From assembly GCF_003344965.1 (NCBI RefSeq), contig NZ_CP031194.1, positions 4,464,001 through 4,528,000 on the forward strand: a stretch of 64,000 nt of DNA. The letters are read 5' to 3'. Below, one piece after another: positions 24,612-32,282 of this stretch. Position 1 is the first letter of the stretch, and each line of letters begins with the position of its first letter. Source of the DNA: Streptomyces paludis (GTDB lineage Bacteria; Actinomycetota; Actinomycetes; Streptomycetales; Streptomycetaceae). Below the pieces are notes generated by a model, which saw only the letters and a program-made list of their open reading frames with translations, was not told where the DNA came from and ran no database searches. The position numbers were made by a program, and so were the translations under genes.

Positions 24612-27155
24612 GTGGAGCAGCTGACGCAGCACGACCCGCGGCGTATCGGCCCTTTCGAGGTGCTGATGCGGCTCGGGGCCGGCGGCATGGGGCTGGTCTA
24701 CCTCGCGCGCTCGGCTTCGGGCCGCCGGGTGGCGATCAAGACCGTACGGACCGAACTGGCCGAGGACCAGCTGTTCCGGGTCCGCTTCACACGTGAGGTG
24801 GAGGCCGCCCGCGCCGTCAGCGGGTTCTACACCGCCGCCGTGGTGGACGCCGACCCCCGGGCCGCCGTGCCCTGGCTGGCCACCGCCTATGTGCCCGCGC
24901 CCTCCCTCGAAGAGATAGTGAACGAGTGCGGTCCCATGCCGGCCCAGGCGGTGCGCTGGCTGGCGGCGGGCATCGCCGAGGCGCTCCAGTCGATCCACGG
25001 CGCCAACCTCGTCCACCGCGACCTGAAACCGTCGAACGTGCTGGTCGTCGAGGACGGGCCGCGCGTCATCGACTTCGGCATCGCCTCCGGCGTCTCCAAC
25101 ACCCGGCTGACCATGACGAACGTCGCCGTGGGCACCCCCGCCTACATGTCGCCCGAGCAGGCGCGCGACTCGCGCAGCGTGAAGGGCGCCAGCGACATCT
25201 TCTCGCTCGGCTCCACGCTGGTCTTCGCCGCCACCGGACACGCGCCGTTCCACGGGGTCAACGCCGTCGAGACGGTCTTCATGCTGCTGCGCGAGGGCCC
25301 GGACCTCGACGGGCTGCCGGACGAGCTGAGACCGCTGATCGAGTCGTGCATGCAGACCGACCCGACGCTACGGCCCAGCCCCGCCGACCTCCAGGCGCAG
25401 CTGGCGCCGCACCTCTTCGCCTCGGGCGGTGACGACAGCGGTACGGCGTCGGCGTGGCTGCCCGAGGCCGCCACCGCGATGATCGAGCACCGGCGGGCCG
25501 GCGGCCGGGTCCCCGCGCCCGCCGCGCCCGCCTCCGTACGGCAGGCGGAGAGCCCGCCCGTACGGCCCCCGGCCCCGCCGCCGGCCCCGCCCCGGCCGCC
25601 CGCGCAGTCGCCCGACTGGGACGCCGCGTGGCGGCCCGACGGCGGTGGCGCCGGTGGCGCCGGCGGTGGCCGCCGCGTCGGCGGCAGACCGGCCACCGAG
25701 CCGCAGCGGACCGCGCCGCACCCGCCGCCGACCCCGTTCCCGCCGCCCCCGGCGCCCCCGCGGATGGCGCCGCGGACCGCCCCGTCGACGCCCCCGGACG
25801 GCCCGGTGCGGCTGCCCGGGGCCCCGCTGCCGATCGGTCCCGGACCCCGGGTCGCGGGCGGGCACGGCGCGGGCGCCGCCGAGGCCGGGCAGGCCACCGG
25901 CTGGGTCAGACCGCCCGCCGGGCTCACCGCCCCCGACGGCTCCCCGGGCGGCCCCCTGCCGGCCCCGGCCGCCCCGCCGGTGCCCGCGCCCACCAGGCCG
26001 CCCGACGCGGCGCCGCCCGGCCCCTGGCGGCCCTGGCGGTTCCGTATGTCGAACGACGTCTGGGGAACGCCGGTCGTCGAGGACGATCTGCTGTACGTCA
26101 CCTCCTTCGAGGTGCACGCGCTGGACGTGGCCAGCGGACGCCGCCAGTTCAAGACCCGCGACGTGGCCTGGGCGATGGCCGTCTCCGGCGGCCGGATCCA
26201 CGCCTCGGACGGCCCCACGCTCTACGCGCTCGACGGCAAGGACGGCAGCGAGCGCTGGCGTCTCCAGACCGACGCCTGGGTGTACTCCCTCAAGGTCGAC
26301 CGGGGCACGGTCGTCACCGGGACCCGCGGCGGCGGCGTCCAGGCGTGGGAGGCGGCGAACGGCGAGAAACTCTGGGAGACCTCGGGCGCCCAGACGGACT
26401 TCGAGACCCCCGAGGCCGGGCCCGCCATCTCCGGCGGCACGGTCTACGTCTGGAAGGACGCCCGGCTGCTGGCGCTGGACGCGCGCTCCGGCACCGAGCT
26501 GTGGTCGTACCCCATCGGTGACGCGGCCTCCTGCGGCGGCGTACCCGTACGGGTGAGTCCGGCCCCGGACGGCCAGCTGTACGTCGCGGCCGGTCCGCGC
26601 GTGCTCTCCATCGACCTCACGAGCGGTCATGTGCGCTGGCACTTCGAGGCGCCCGCGGTCTTCCTCTCGCCGCCCGCCTTCGCGCCGGGCCCGGCCGTCA
26701 CGGGCGGCGGGGTCTACCTCGCCGACTACCTCGGCACCGTGTACGCGCTGGACGCCGCCACCGGCAAGGACCGCTGGCGGATCGCGACGGAGTCCCGCCA
26801 GTCCATCGAGCCGGTGCTCGTCGCGGACGGCAACATCCATGTCGGCAGCGGCAGCGCGCTCTACACCCTCGACGCGGTGACGGGCACGCCCAAGTGGCGC
26901 TTCGCGGCGGGCGGCGAGGTGATCGGCGCGCCGGTGGTCGCGGACGGCCGGCTGCACTTCGGCTCGGCCGACCATGTGCTGTACACCCTGGACGCGAGCG
27001 GCGGCCAGCTCCGCTGGAAGCTGGCGACCGGCGGCGAGATCACCGGCTCGCCGGTGGCGCGGCGGGGTGTCGTGTACGCGTGCAGCAAGGACCGGTGCGT
27101 GTACGCGCTGGACGCGGTGAAGGGGACGGCGACGGGACGCGGCGGCGCGCGGTAG
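24612..27155 (+). CDS. afsK: Serine/threonine protein kinase AfsK with PQQ-type beta-propeller
   Basis: An 847-residue kinase. The N-terminal domain (residues 12-275) has the glycine loop LGAGGMG, catalytic HRDLKPSN with Asp137, DFG in VIDFGIAS and an activation loop TRLTMTNVAVGTPAYMSPEQ with Thr167 and Thr169; S. coelicolor AfsK autophosphorylates on a Thr in this loop. Residues 290-475 are a Pro/Ala-rich linker, and 480-840 form a PQQ-like propeller with repeated LYALDGKDG, LLALDARSG, VYALDAATG and LYTLDASGG blades. No transmembrane helix is visible, in line with a loosely membrane-bound kinase. AfsK phosphorylates AfsR, encoded 1.7 kb further on. A GGGAGG site precedes the GTG start. It is somewhat longer than the S. 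coelicolor protein (about 799) through the linker. Confidence 0.9.
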   Translation: MEQLTQHDPRRIGPFEVLMRLGAGGMGLVYLARSASGRRVAIKTVRTELAEDQLFRVRFTREVEAARAVSGFYTAAVVDADPRAAVPWLATAYVPAPSLEEIVNECGPMPAQAVRWLAAGIAEALQSIHGANLVHRDLKPSNVLVVEDGPRVIDFGIASGVSNTRLTMTNVAVGTPAYMSPEQARDSRSVKGASDIFSLGSTLVFAATGHAPFHGVNAVETVFMLLREGPDLDGLPDELRPLIESCMQTDPTLRPSPADLQAQLAPHLFASGGDDSGTASAWLPEAATAMIEHRRAGGRVPAPAAPASVRQAESPPVRPPAPPPAPPRPPAQSPDWDAAWRPDGGGAGGAGGGRRVGGRPATEPQRTAPHPPPTPFPPPPAPPRMAPRTAPSTPPDGPVRLPGAPLPIGPGPRVAGGHGAGAAEAGQATGWVRPPAGLTAPDGSPGGPLPAPAAPPVPAPTRPPDAAPPGPWRPWRFRMSNDVWGTPVVEDDLLYVTSFEVHALDVASGRRQFKTRDVAWAMAVSGGRIHASDGPTLYALDGKDGSERWRLQTDAWVYSLKVDRGTVVTGTRGGGVQAWEAANGEKLWETSGAQTDFETPEAGPAISGGTVYVWKDARLLALDARSGTELWSYPIGDAASCGGVPVRVSPAPDGQLYVAAGPRVLSIDLTSGHVRWHFEAPAVFLSPPAFAPGPAVTGGGVYLADYLGTVYALDAATGKDRWRIATESRQSIEPVLVADGNIHVGSGSALYTLDAVTGTPKWRFAAGGEVIGAPVVADGRLHFGSADHVLYTLDASGGQLRWKLATGGEITGSPVARRGVVYACSKDRCVYALDAVKGTATGRGGAR

Positions 27156-27180
27156 GAGTCCGGGTCCGCCTCAACAGGCC

Positions 27181-27966
27181 CTATGCGCGCGGGTCGTTGG
27201 ACGGGCGGTCGGGGGATGGGCGGTCGACGACGGGCAGGGACTGGGTGTCGCCGTCGTGGGACCAGCCGTCCGGGGGCCGCGCGGACGCGGACGGGTAGGG
27301 GTGCGGGTCGGGGTGCGCGTACGGGTCCGGGTGAGGGTAGGGCTCGGGCGCGTACGGCTGCTGGCGCTGCGGCGGGGACTGCGGCTGATGCTGCGGCGCC
27401 GGGCCCGGGTCGTACCCGTACGGCGACGACTGCTGCTGAGGGGCGTACTGCCAGTCCTGCGGCGGCTGTTGCGACTGCTGAGGCTGGTACGGGTGGGGCT
27501 GATACGGCTGCGGCTCCTGACGCTGTGGTGCCGGGGGCCAGGGCTGCCTGGCGCGGCTGCGTCCGCTCATCAGCAGCGCGGCGATCAGCAGCACGATCCC
27601 GCCACCGAGGGCGTACGCGACACCGATACCGAGCCCCGACCCGTCACCGTTGAGCGCGAGACTGCCCGCCGCCTGCCCCTGACGCACCATCCACAGCACG
27701 GTGAAGCCGAGAACGGCCAGCCCGGACAGCCCCACCAGCGCCCGCGAGCGCAGCGTCAGCGCGAAGAGCGTGAGCAGCGCCGCGAAGGCGAAGGGCAGGA
27801 GCAGCGAGTCGAACAGCCCGGAGCCGCGGTCGGTCAGGCCCTCGAACAGCTCCGCGATCCGGAAGTCGCGCCCCTCCCGGCCGTCGTACCAGGGGCGGAA
27901 CGGGGCGATGACGGCCGCGGCGGCGCCGATGAGCGCGAGGATCGAACCGAGGACGTTACGGACCAT
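27181..27966 (-). CDS. Membrane protein with Pro/Gln/Tyr-rich C-terminal tail
   Basis: A 261-residue protein. The first 140 residues hold four predicted transmembrane segments (LGSILALIGAAAAVIAPF, LLLPFAFAALLTLFAL, ALVGLSGLAVLGFTVLWM, YALGGGIVLLIAALLM). The remaining 120 residues are a disordered tail rich in Pro, Gln, Tyr and His with PYQPHPYQPQQ-type repeats. It lies between afsK and the AfsS genes and converges on afsK with 25 bp between stops. No known function; a link to AfsK signalling is only positional. Confidence 0.75.
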   Translation of the reverse strand: MVRNVLGSILALIGAAAAVIAPFRPWYDGREGRDFRIAELFEGLTDRGSGLFDSLLLPFAFAALLTLFALTLRSRALVGLSGLAVLGFTVLWMVRQGQAAGSLALNGDGSGLGIGVAYALGGGIVLLIAALLMSGRSRARQPWPPAPQRQEPQPYQPHPYQPQQSQQPPQDWQYAPQQQSSPYGYDPGPAPQHQPQSPPQRQQPYAPEPYPHPDPYAHPDPHPYPSASARPPDGWSHDGDTQSLPVVDRPSPDRPSNDPRA

Positions 27967-28193
27967 CGTCGGCCTCCCGGGCGGTACGGAATGCTGCTCC
28001 GGCTCCCGACGCTACGCCCCGTCATCGGCGTACGCCATGCGATCGCGGCCGATTGGCACGCGCGGGGCGACGCTGGGCCACCCGTGGGGCGATGCTGGGC
28101 CATGCGGGGGCCACGCGCGGACGGGCCGACGGGGGTGCGGGCCCGCGGCCCTGTCCGCCGGCCCGCACCGCCCTGTCACCCGACCGGCAGGCC

Positions 28194-28379
28194 CTAGTGG
28201 TTCAAGGTGAGGTGCCAGTCGCCCCGGGGCGTGGCCGGTATGAGTGTGTCGCCGATGCTGGTGGCGTGTACGTCGCCGCTCGTGGCGTGCATGTCGCCCG
28301 CGAGGGCCGGTGACGCCGCTCCGGCTGTCGTGGCGGCCACAAGGGCGGTGGTGATCAGAATGCGCTTTGCGAGGGTCAT
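28194..28379 (-). CDS. Small exported AfsS-like repeat peptide
   Basis: A 61-residue protein with a clear signal peptide (MTLAKRILITTALVAATTAG then ASPALA) and predicted cleavage before GDMHAT. The mature part, about 34 residues, is a run of GD-x-H-like units: GDMHAT, GDVHAT, GDTLIP, GDWHLT. The same GDxHAT unit makes up AfsS encoded 150 bp upstream on the same strand. GAAAGG lies six bases before the ATG and third codon positions are GC-rich, so it looks translated. A 14-bp hairpin separates it from afsS, so it is likely expressed separately or by read-through. I know no described family: it looks like an AfsS-derived peptide sent outside the cell. Confidence 0.7.
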   Translation of the reverse strand: MTLAKRILITTALVAATTAGAASPALAGDMHATSGDVHATSIGDTLIPATPRGDWHLTLNH

Positions 28380-28456
28380 GTCGTACCTTTCGGGCGAGAC
28401 TTGATCGAGCGGAGTGCTGTTGTCGGCCGACGACCCGACCGGGAACCGGACATGCC

Positions 28457-28495
28457 ACGACCGCGACGGCTCCCCCTCCGCGCCGTCGCGGTCGT
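28457..28495 (-). terminator. 14-bp hairpin between afsS and the exported repeat peptide
   Basis: A perfect inverted repeat with arms at 28457-28470 (ACGACCGCGACGGC) and 28482-28495 and an 11-base loop. It follows the afsS stop by about 30 bp and lacks a T run, as is common for streptomycete terminators. It lies upstream of the exported peptide gene and could also attenuate it. Confidence 0.7.
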
Positions 28496-28526
28496 CACCC
28501 CCGTCAAGAGGATTTTTCAAGCGGCA

Positions 28527-28694
28527 TCAGGCACCGGGTTCACCGGTGGCGTGCGTGTCCCCCTGGGTGGTCGCGCCCGCGTCCGGGCTGCCGGTGGCGT
28601 GCGTGTCGCCCTGGGTGGTCGCGGCCGAGTCCGGGCTGCCGGTGGCGTGCGTGTCGCCCTGCGGCTTGAGGGTCGAGCTCTTCTTGTCCGTCAT
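28527..28694 (-). CDS. afsS: AfsS-type small repeat protein, activator of secondary metabolism
   Basis: A 55-residue protein, MTDKKSSTLKPQ followed by three copies of GDTHATG separated by SPDSAATTQ, SPDAGATTQ and a short EPGA end; the repeat period is 16 residues. AfsS proteins are small (about 63 residues in S. coelicolor), repetitive, encoded right after afsR and switched on by AfsR to raise antibiotic production. Position, size and repeats all fit. AAAGGGAG lies nine bases before the ATG. It has its own promoter region after the afsR terminator, with an AfsR/PhoP-like direct repeat at 28867-28888. Confidence 0.8.
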   Translation of the reverse strand: MTDKKSSTLKPQGDTHATGSPDSAATTQGDTHATGSPDAGATTQGDTHATGEPGA

Positions 28695-28738
28695 GACCGT
28701 TGACTCCCTTTGTGGCGTTCGAGTGCTGGGGCGATGAG

Positions 28739-28777
28739 GCCCGTCCGGCGGTTCCCCCGGGCGACTGCCGGACGGGC
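28739..28777 (-). terminator. 11-bp hairpin downstream of afsR
   Basis: A perfect inverted repeat with arms 28739-28749 (GCCCGTCCGGC) and 28767-28777 and a 17-base loop, located between the afsR stop and the afsS start. It fits a terminator of the afsR message or a structure in the afsS leader. No T run. Confidence 0.5.
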
Positions 28778-28866
28778 TACTCAGGGCCGCTCACCCTAGG
28801 GGTACGGCCTGACACCGATCCATCTGCCCCCCGACGCAACGGATCGACGACTACGACCGTGCCAGG

Positions 28867-28888
28867 CAGCCCTAAACGAATGATGAAC
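28867..28888 (-). promoter_or_regulatory. Candidate AfsR/PhoP direct-repeat site in the afsS promoter
   Basis: On the minus strand two adjacent 11-base units read GTTCATCATTC and GTTTAGGGCTG, each starting GTTyA. SARP activators and PhoP both bind 11-bp-spaced direct repeats, and both are known to compete at the S. coelicolor afsS promoter. The site lies 20 bp past the afsR stop and 170 bp before afsS. I cannot fix the -10 element. Confidence 0.45.
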
Positions 28889-28908
28889 GCCCAGCCCAGG
28901 GGGCCCGG

Positions 28909-31900
28909 TCAGGCCGCGGCCACCGACGAGAGCAGGGCGCGCACATCCGCCGCCTCCGGTGAGCCCAACTCCTCGTACGTGGCGAGCGCCTCCCGCCAGC
29001 AGACGTGGGCGCGGCCCGTCTGGCCGATGCTGTTCAGGGCGCGTCCCAGGGTCGTCAGCACATTGGCGCGCCGCCAGTCGCCGCCGATGTCCCGGAGGAT
29101 GGTCAGCGCTGCCTCGGCGTTCGACGCCGCCCGTACCGGACGGCGGGCCAGCAGATCGACCTCGGCGAGCCGGAACAGCGACATGCCCTCCCACAGCCGG
29201 TGCCTGCTGTCTCTGAAGGTCTTCAGCGCCTCCGTCAGCCGGTCGGTCGCGTCGGTGAGATGGTCCTTCTGCGCGAGGGCCATGCCCAGCGCGTAGCGGG
29301 CGTTCGCGCCGCGGAGGGTGTTCCCCGTGCGGTCGTAGATCTCCATGCCCTGCTGGGCGAGCGCGATCGCGCTCGCCGTGCGGCCGAGGGCGAGCCGTAC
29401 GCGGGAGAGATTGCAGAGCGAGGAAGCCTCTCCCGCCTCGTTCCCGTCCGCGCGGTAATCCGCGATGGCCCGCGTCAGATGCCGCTCGCCGTCCGGGTAG
29501 CGGTTCTGGTAGAGAGCGATGATGCCGCAGTGGTTCGAGGCCCAGGCCATGGTCAGCAGGTCGCCGGAGTGGTGGGCCAGCGCCCGGGCCTGTTCCGCCT
29601 TCTCCTTCGCCCTGTCGAACCGTCCCGTGAAGTGGTGGACGTTGCTCATCGTGATCAGGGCGCGCCCCTCCAGCCAGGGATCGCCCGACGCGCCCGCCGC
29701 CGTCAGCAGTGCCGCCGCGGCCTCCTCGTACTCCTTGGAGTTGGCGCCCGACTCGCCCAAGTCCAGCGACGCCCACAGCAGATCGACCGCCCGGCGCAGC
29801 GTGCCGGGGCGGTCGGCCGCCTGGTGTGCGCAGGCCAGCACGGAGTTCGCCTCCGCGTAGAGCCAGTCCTCGCCGTCGCGCCGGTCCGTGAACGACAGGC
29901 CCGGGTAGGCGGTCGCCTCCAGCCGGTCCGGCAGCCGGTCGCCGGGCCGTTCCAGCGCGTACACGTTCGCCGTCGTCGCCAGATAGAAGTCCAGCAGCCG
30001 GGAGAGCGCGTCCTCCCGCCGGGACGCGGGCTGTTCGTCGCGTTCCGCGCACGCACGCGCGTAGAGCCGTACGAGGTCGTGGTACCGGTAGCGGCCCGGG
30101 GCGGCGGATTCGAGCAGGGAGGTGTCGACGAGCGACTCCAGCAGCTCCTCGGCCTGTCTCACCGGCAGATCGAGGAGCGCGGCCGCGGCGGCGAGCGAGA
30201 TGTCCGGGCCGTCGGCGAGGCCGAGCAGCCGGAACGCGCGGGCCTGGGACTGTTCGAGGGCGCCGTAGCCGAGTTCGAAGGTCGCCTTGACGGCGAGGTC
30301 GCCGGCCTGCAACTCGTCCAGCCTGCGCCGCTCGTCCGCGAGCTTCTCGGCGAGTACGGAGACGGTCCAGGTGCGCCGGGAGGCGATGCGGGAGGCGGCG
30401 ATACGGATCGCCAGCGGCAGGAAGCCGCACGCGGCGACGACATCGAGCGCGGCCTCGCGCTCGGAGCTGACGCGCTCGTGGCCGATGATGCGGGTGAACA
30501 GCTGGAGCGCCTCGTCCGGCGACATCACGTCCAGATCGACCAGATGTGCCCCGGCCAGGTCGACCATCCGGCCCCGGCTGGTCACCACCGCCGCGCAGCC
30601 GTCCGTACCGGGCAGCAGCGGGCGGACCTGGGCGGCGTCGCGCGCGTTGTCCAGCAGGACCAGGACGCGACGGCCGTCGAGCGTGGAGCGGTAGAGCGCG
30701 GAGCGGTCCTCCAGCGAGTCGGGGATCGCGGCCGCGCTCATGCCGAGCGCCCGCAGGAACGAGGCCAGTACGGTCTCCGGCTCGGCGGCCCGGGGCCCGG
30801 CGCCCTGGAGGTCCACGTACAACTGCCCGTCGGGGAAGTGCGCGCGGGCCGCGTGCGCGACATGGATGGCGAGGGTCGTCTTGCCGACGCCGCCGATCCC
30901 GGCGATCGCGGAGACCGCCATCACCGCCCCCTCGGGGGTGGCCAGCCGGTCGCCCAGCTCCTGTACGAAGGCGGCGCGGCCGGTGAAGTCGGGCACGGTC
31001 GCGGGCAGTTGGGCGGGCCGGAGGACGGCGGGCGAGGTGGCGGGCTCCTCGGCGGGGCCGACGAGCAATGCGTCGGCCTCCAGGATGCGCTGATGGAGTC
31101 TGGCCAGCTCGGGGCGCGGGTCGACACCGAGTTCGTCGGCGAGCAGCCGGCGGGTGTCCGCGTACACGGCGAGCGCCTCCGCCTGCCGGCCGCCGCGGTA
31201 CAGCGCGAGCATCAGCAGCTCGCGCAGCCGCTCGCGCAGCGGGTGCTCGGCGGTGAGGGCGGTCAGCTCGGAGACGGCCCCGGCATGGCAACCGGCCTCC
31301 AGGTCCATGTCAATTCGAGCCTCGGTGAGTTGCAGGCGCCATTCCTCCAGCCGGGCGCGCTGCGTCTGCGCGTACGGCCCCGGCACCGCGGCCAGCGGCT
31401 CGCCCGTCCACAGCTCCAGCGACCGGTTGAGCAGGTCCCGGGCCTGCGCGCGGTTCCCGGCGGCCCGCTCCTTGTCCGCGTGCCCGGCCAGTTCCTCGGC
31501 GACGCTCAGGTCGAGGGCCTCGGGCCCGGTCCGCAGGGCGTACCCGCCGGACTCGCTCACCAGCACGCCCGAGCTGAGCACCTTCCGCAGCCGCGAGGCG
31601 TACGTCCGTACGGCGGCCAGCGCCTGCGACGGCGGCCGGTCGCCCCAGAGCGCGTCGATCAGCTCGGGGGCGGTGGCGGTACGGCCCTCGCGCAGGAGCA
31701 GGGCGGCCAGCAGCGCGCGCTGCTGCGGCGAACCGGACGGCAGCGTCTCGGCGCCGCGCCAGGCGCGGACCGGGCCGAGCACGCTGAAGCGCAGCGCGTC
31801 GGTGCTGGGGTGCGCGGTGGCGCCGGGGCCGGCGTTCGTGTGTGCGCTTGTGCCCGCGCTCGCGTTGCCGTTCGCGTCGCCCTGCGCGGTCGCGTCGGCG

Positions 31901-32037
31901 CCCGCGTTTTTGCTCGCCCGGACGCCCGCGTCTTCGCTCGCTCCGTCGCCCGCGCGTCCGCCCTTCGTCCCTTCCGTACCCACCGGAGCCCGTCGCTCCC
32001 GCTGCTCCGGCACGCGCGGCTCGCCGTCACGTTCCAT
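28909..32037 (-). CDS. afsR: AfsR global regulator (SARP, NB-ARC ATPase, TPR)
   Basis: A 1042-residue regulator close in size to S. coelicolor AfsR (993). Residues 1-80 are a low-complexity Ala/Gly/Asn/Thr tail. Residues 82-175 are the OmpR-like winged helix (FSVLGPVRAWRGAETLPSGS, LIDALWGDRPPSQALAAVRTY), followed by the bacterial transcriptional activation domain to about 345. The NB-ARC ATPase has Walker A GIGGVGKTTLA with Lys386 and Walker B VLVLLDNARD. From about 720 on there are TPR-like repeats. AfsR is phosphorylated by AfsK and related kinases, binds the afsS promoter and recruits RNA polymerase. Co-location with AfsK, a KbpA-like protein and AfsS makes the assignment strong. Confidence 0.93.
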   Translation of the reverse strand: MERDGEPRVPEQRERRAPVGTEGTKGGRAGDGASEDAGVRASKNAGADATAQGDANGNASAGTSAHTNAGPGATAHPSTDALRFSVLGPVRAWRGAETLPSGSPQQRALLAALLLREGRTATAPELIDALWGDRPPSQALAAVRTYASRLRKVLSSGVLVSESGGYALRTGPEALDLSVAEELAGHADKERAAGNRAQARDLLNRSLELWTGEPLAAVPGPYAQTQRARLEEWRLQLTEARIDMDLEAGCHAGAVSELTALTAEHPLRERLRELLMLALYRGGRQAEALAVYADTRRLLADELGVDPRPELARLHQRILEADALLVGPAEEPATSPAVLRPAQLPATVPDFTGRAAFVQELGDRLATPEGAVMAVSAIAGIGGVGKTTLAIHVAHAARAHFPDGQLYVDLQGAGPRAAEPETVLASFLRALGMSAAAIPDSLEDRSALYRSTLDGRRVLVLLDNARDAAQVRPLLPGTDGCAAVVTSRGRMVDLAGAHLVDLDVMSPDEALQLFTRIIGHERVSSEREAALDVVAACGFLPLAIRIAASRIASRRTWTVSVLAEKLADERRRLDELQAGDLAVKATFELGYGALEQSQARAFRLLGLADGPDISLAAAAALLDLPVRQAEELLESLVDTSLLESAAPGRYRYHDLVRLYARACAERDEQPASRREDALSRLLDFYLATTANVYALERPGDRLPDRLEATAYPGLSFTDRRDGEDWLYAEANSVLACAHQAADRPGTLRRAVDLLWASLDLGESGANSKEYEEAAAALLTAAGASGDPWLEGRALITMSNVHHFTGRFDRAKEKAEQARALAHHSGDLLTMAWASNHCGIIALYQNRYPDGERHLTRAIADYRADGNEAGEASSLCNLSRVRLALGRTASAIALAQQGMEIYDRTGNTLRGANARYALGMALAQKDHLTDATDRLTEALKTFRDSRHRLWEGMSLFRLAEVDLLARRPVRAASNAEAALTILRDIGGDWRRANVLTTLGRALNSIGQTGRAHVCWREALATYEELGSPEAADVRALLSSVAAA

Positions 32038-32282
32038 TGCTCCCCCTGCCCTGCCCCCGTTGCCGCCGTCGTTGCCTCATCGCGCTACCGCCGTACTGCC
32101 GTACCGCCCACGACAGTCTGCCCTGTCAGGAGCGTTGAGTCAGCAGTGAGTTCGGGTCTCCGCGGGCCCGGGACAGGATCGTGACGGCGGGCGGCCGGGA
32201 GGTTATTCAGAAAAGGATGCGGAGGCCGGCAGAAACGGTTCCAGCCTGTCCGGATCTCCTCCGTTCCCCCCTTATCTCCCCT

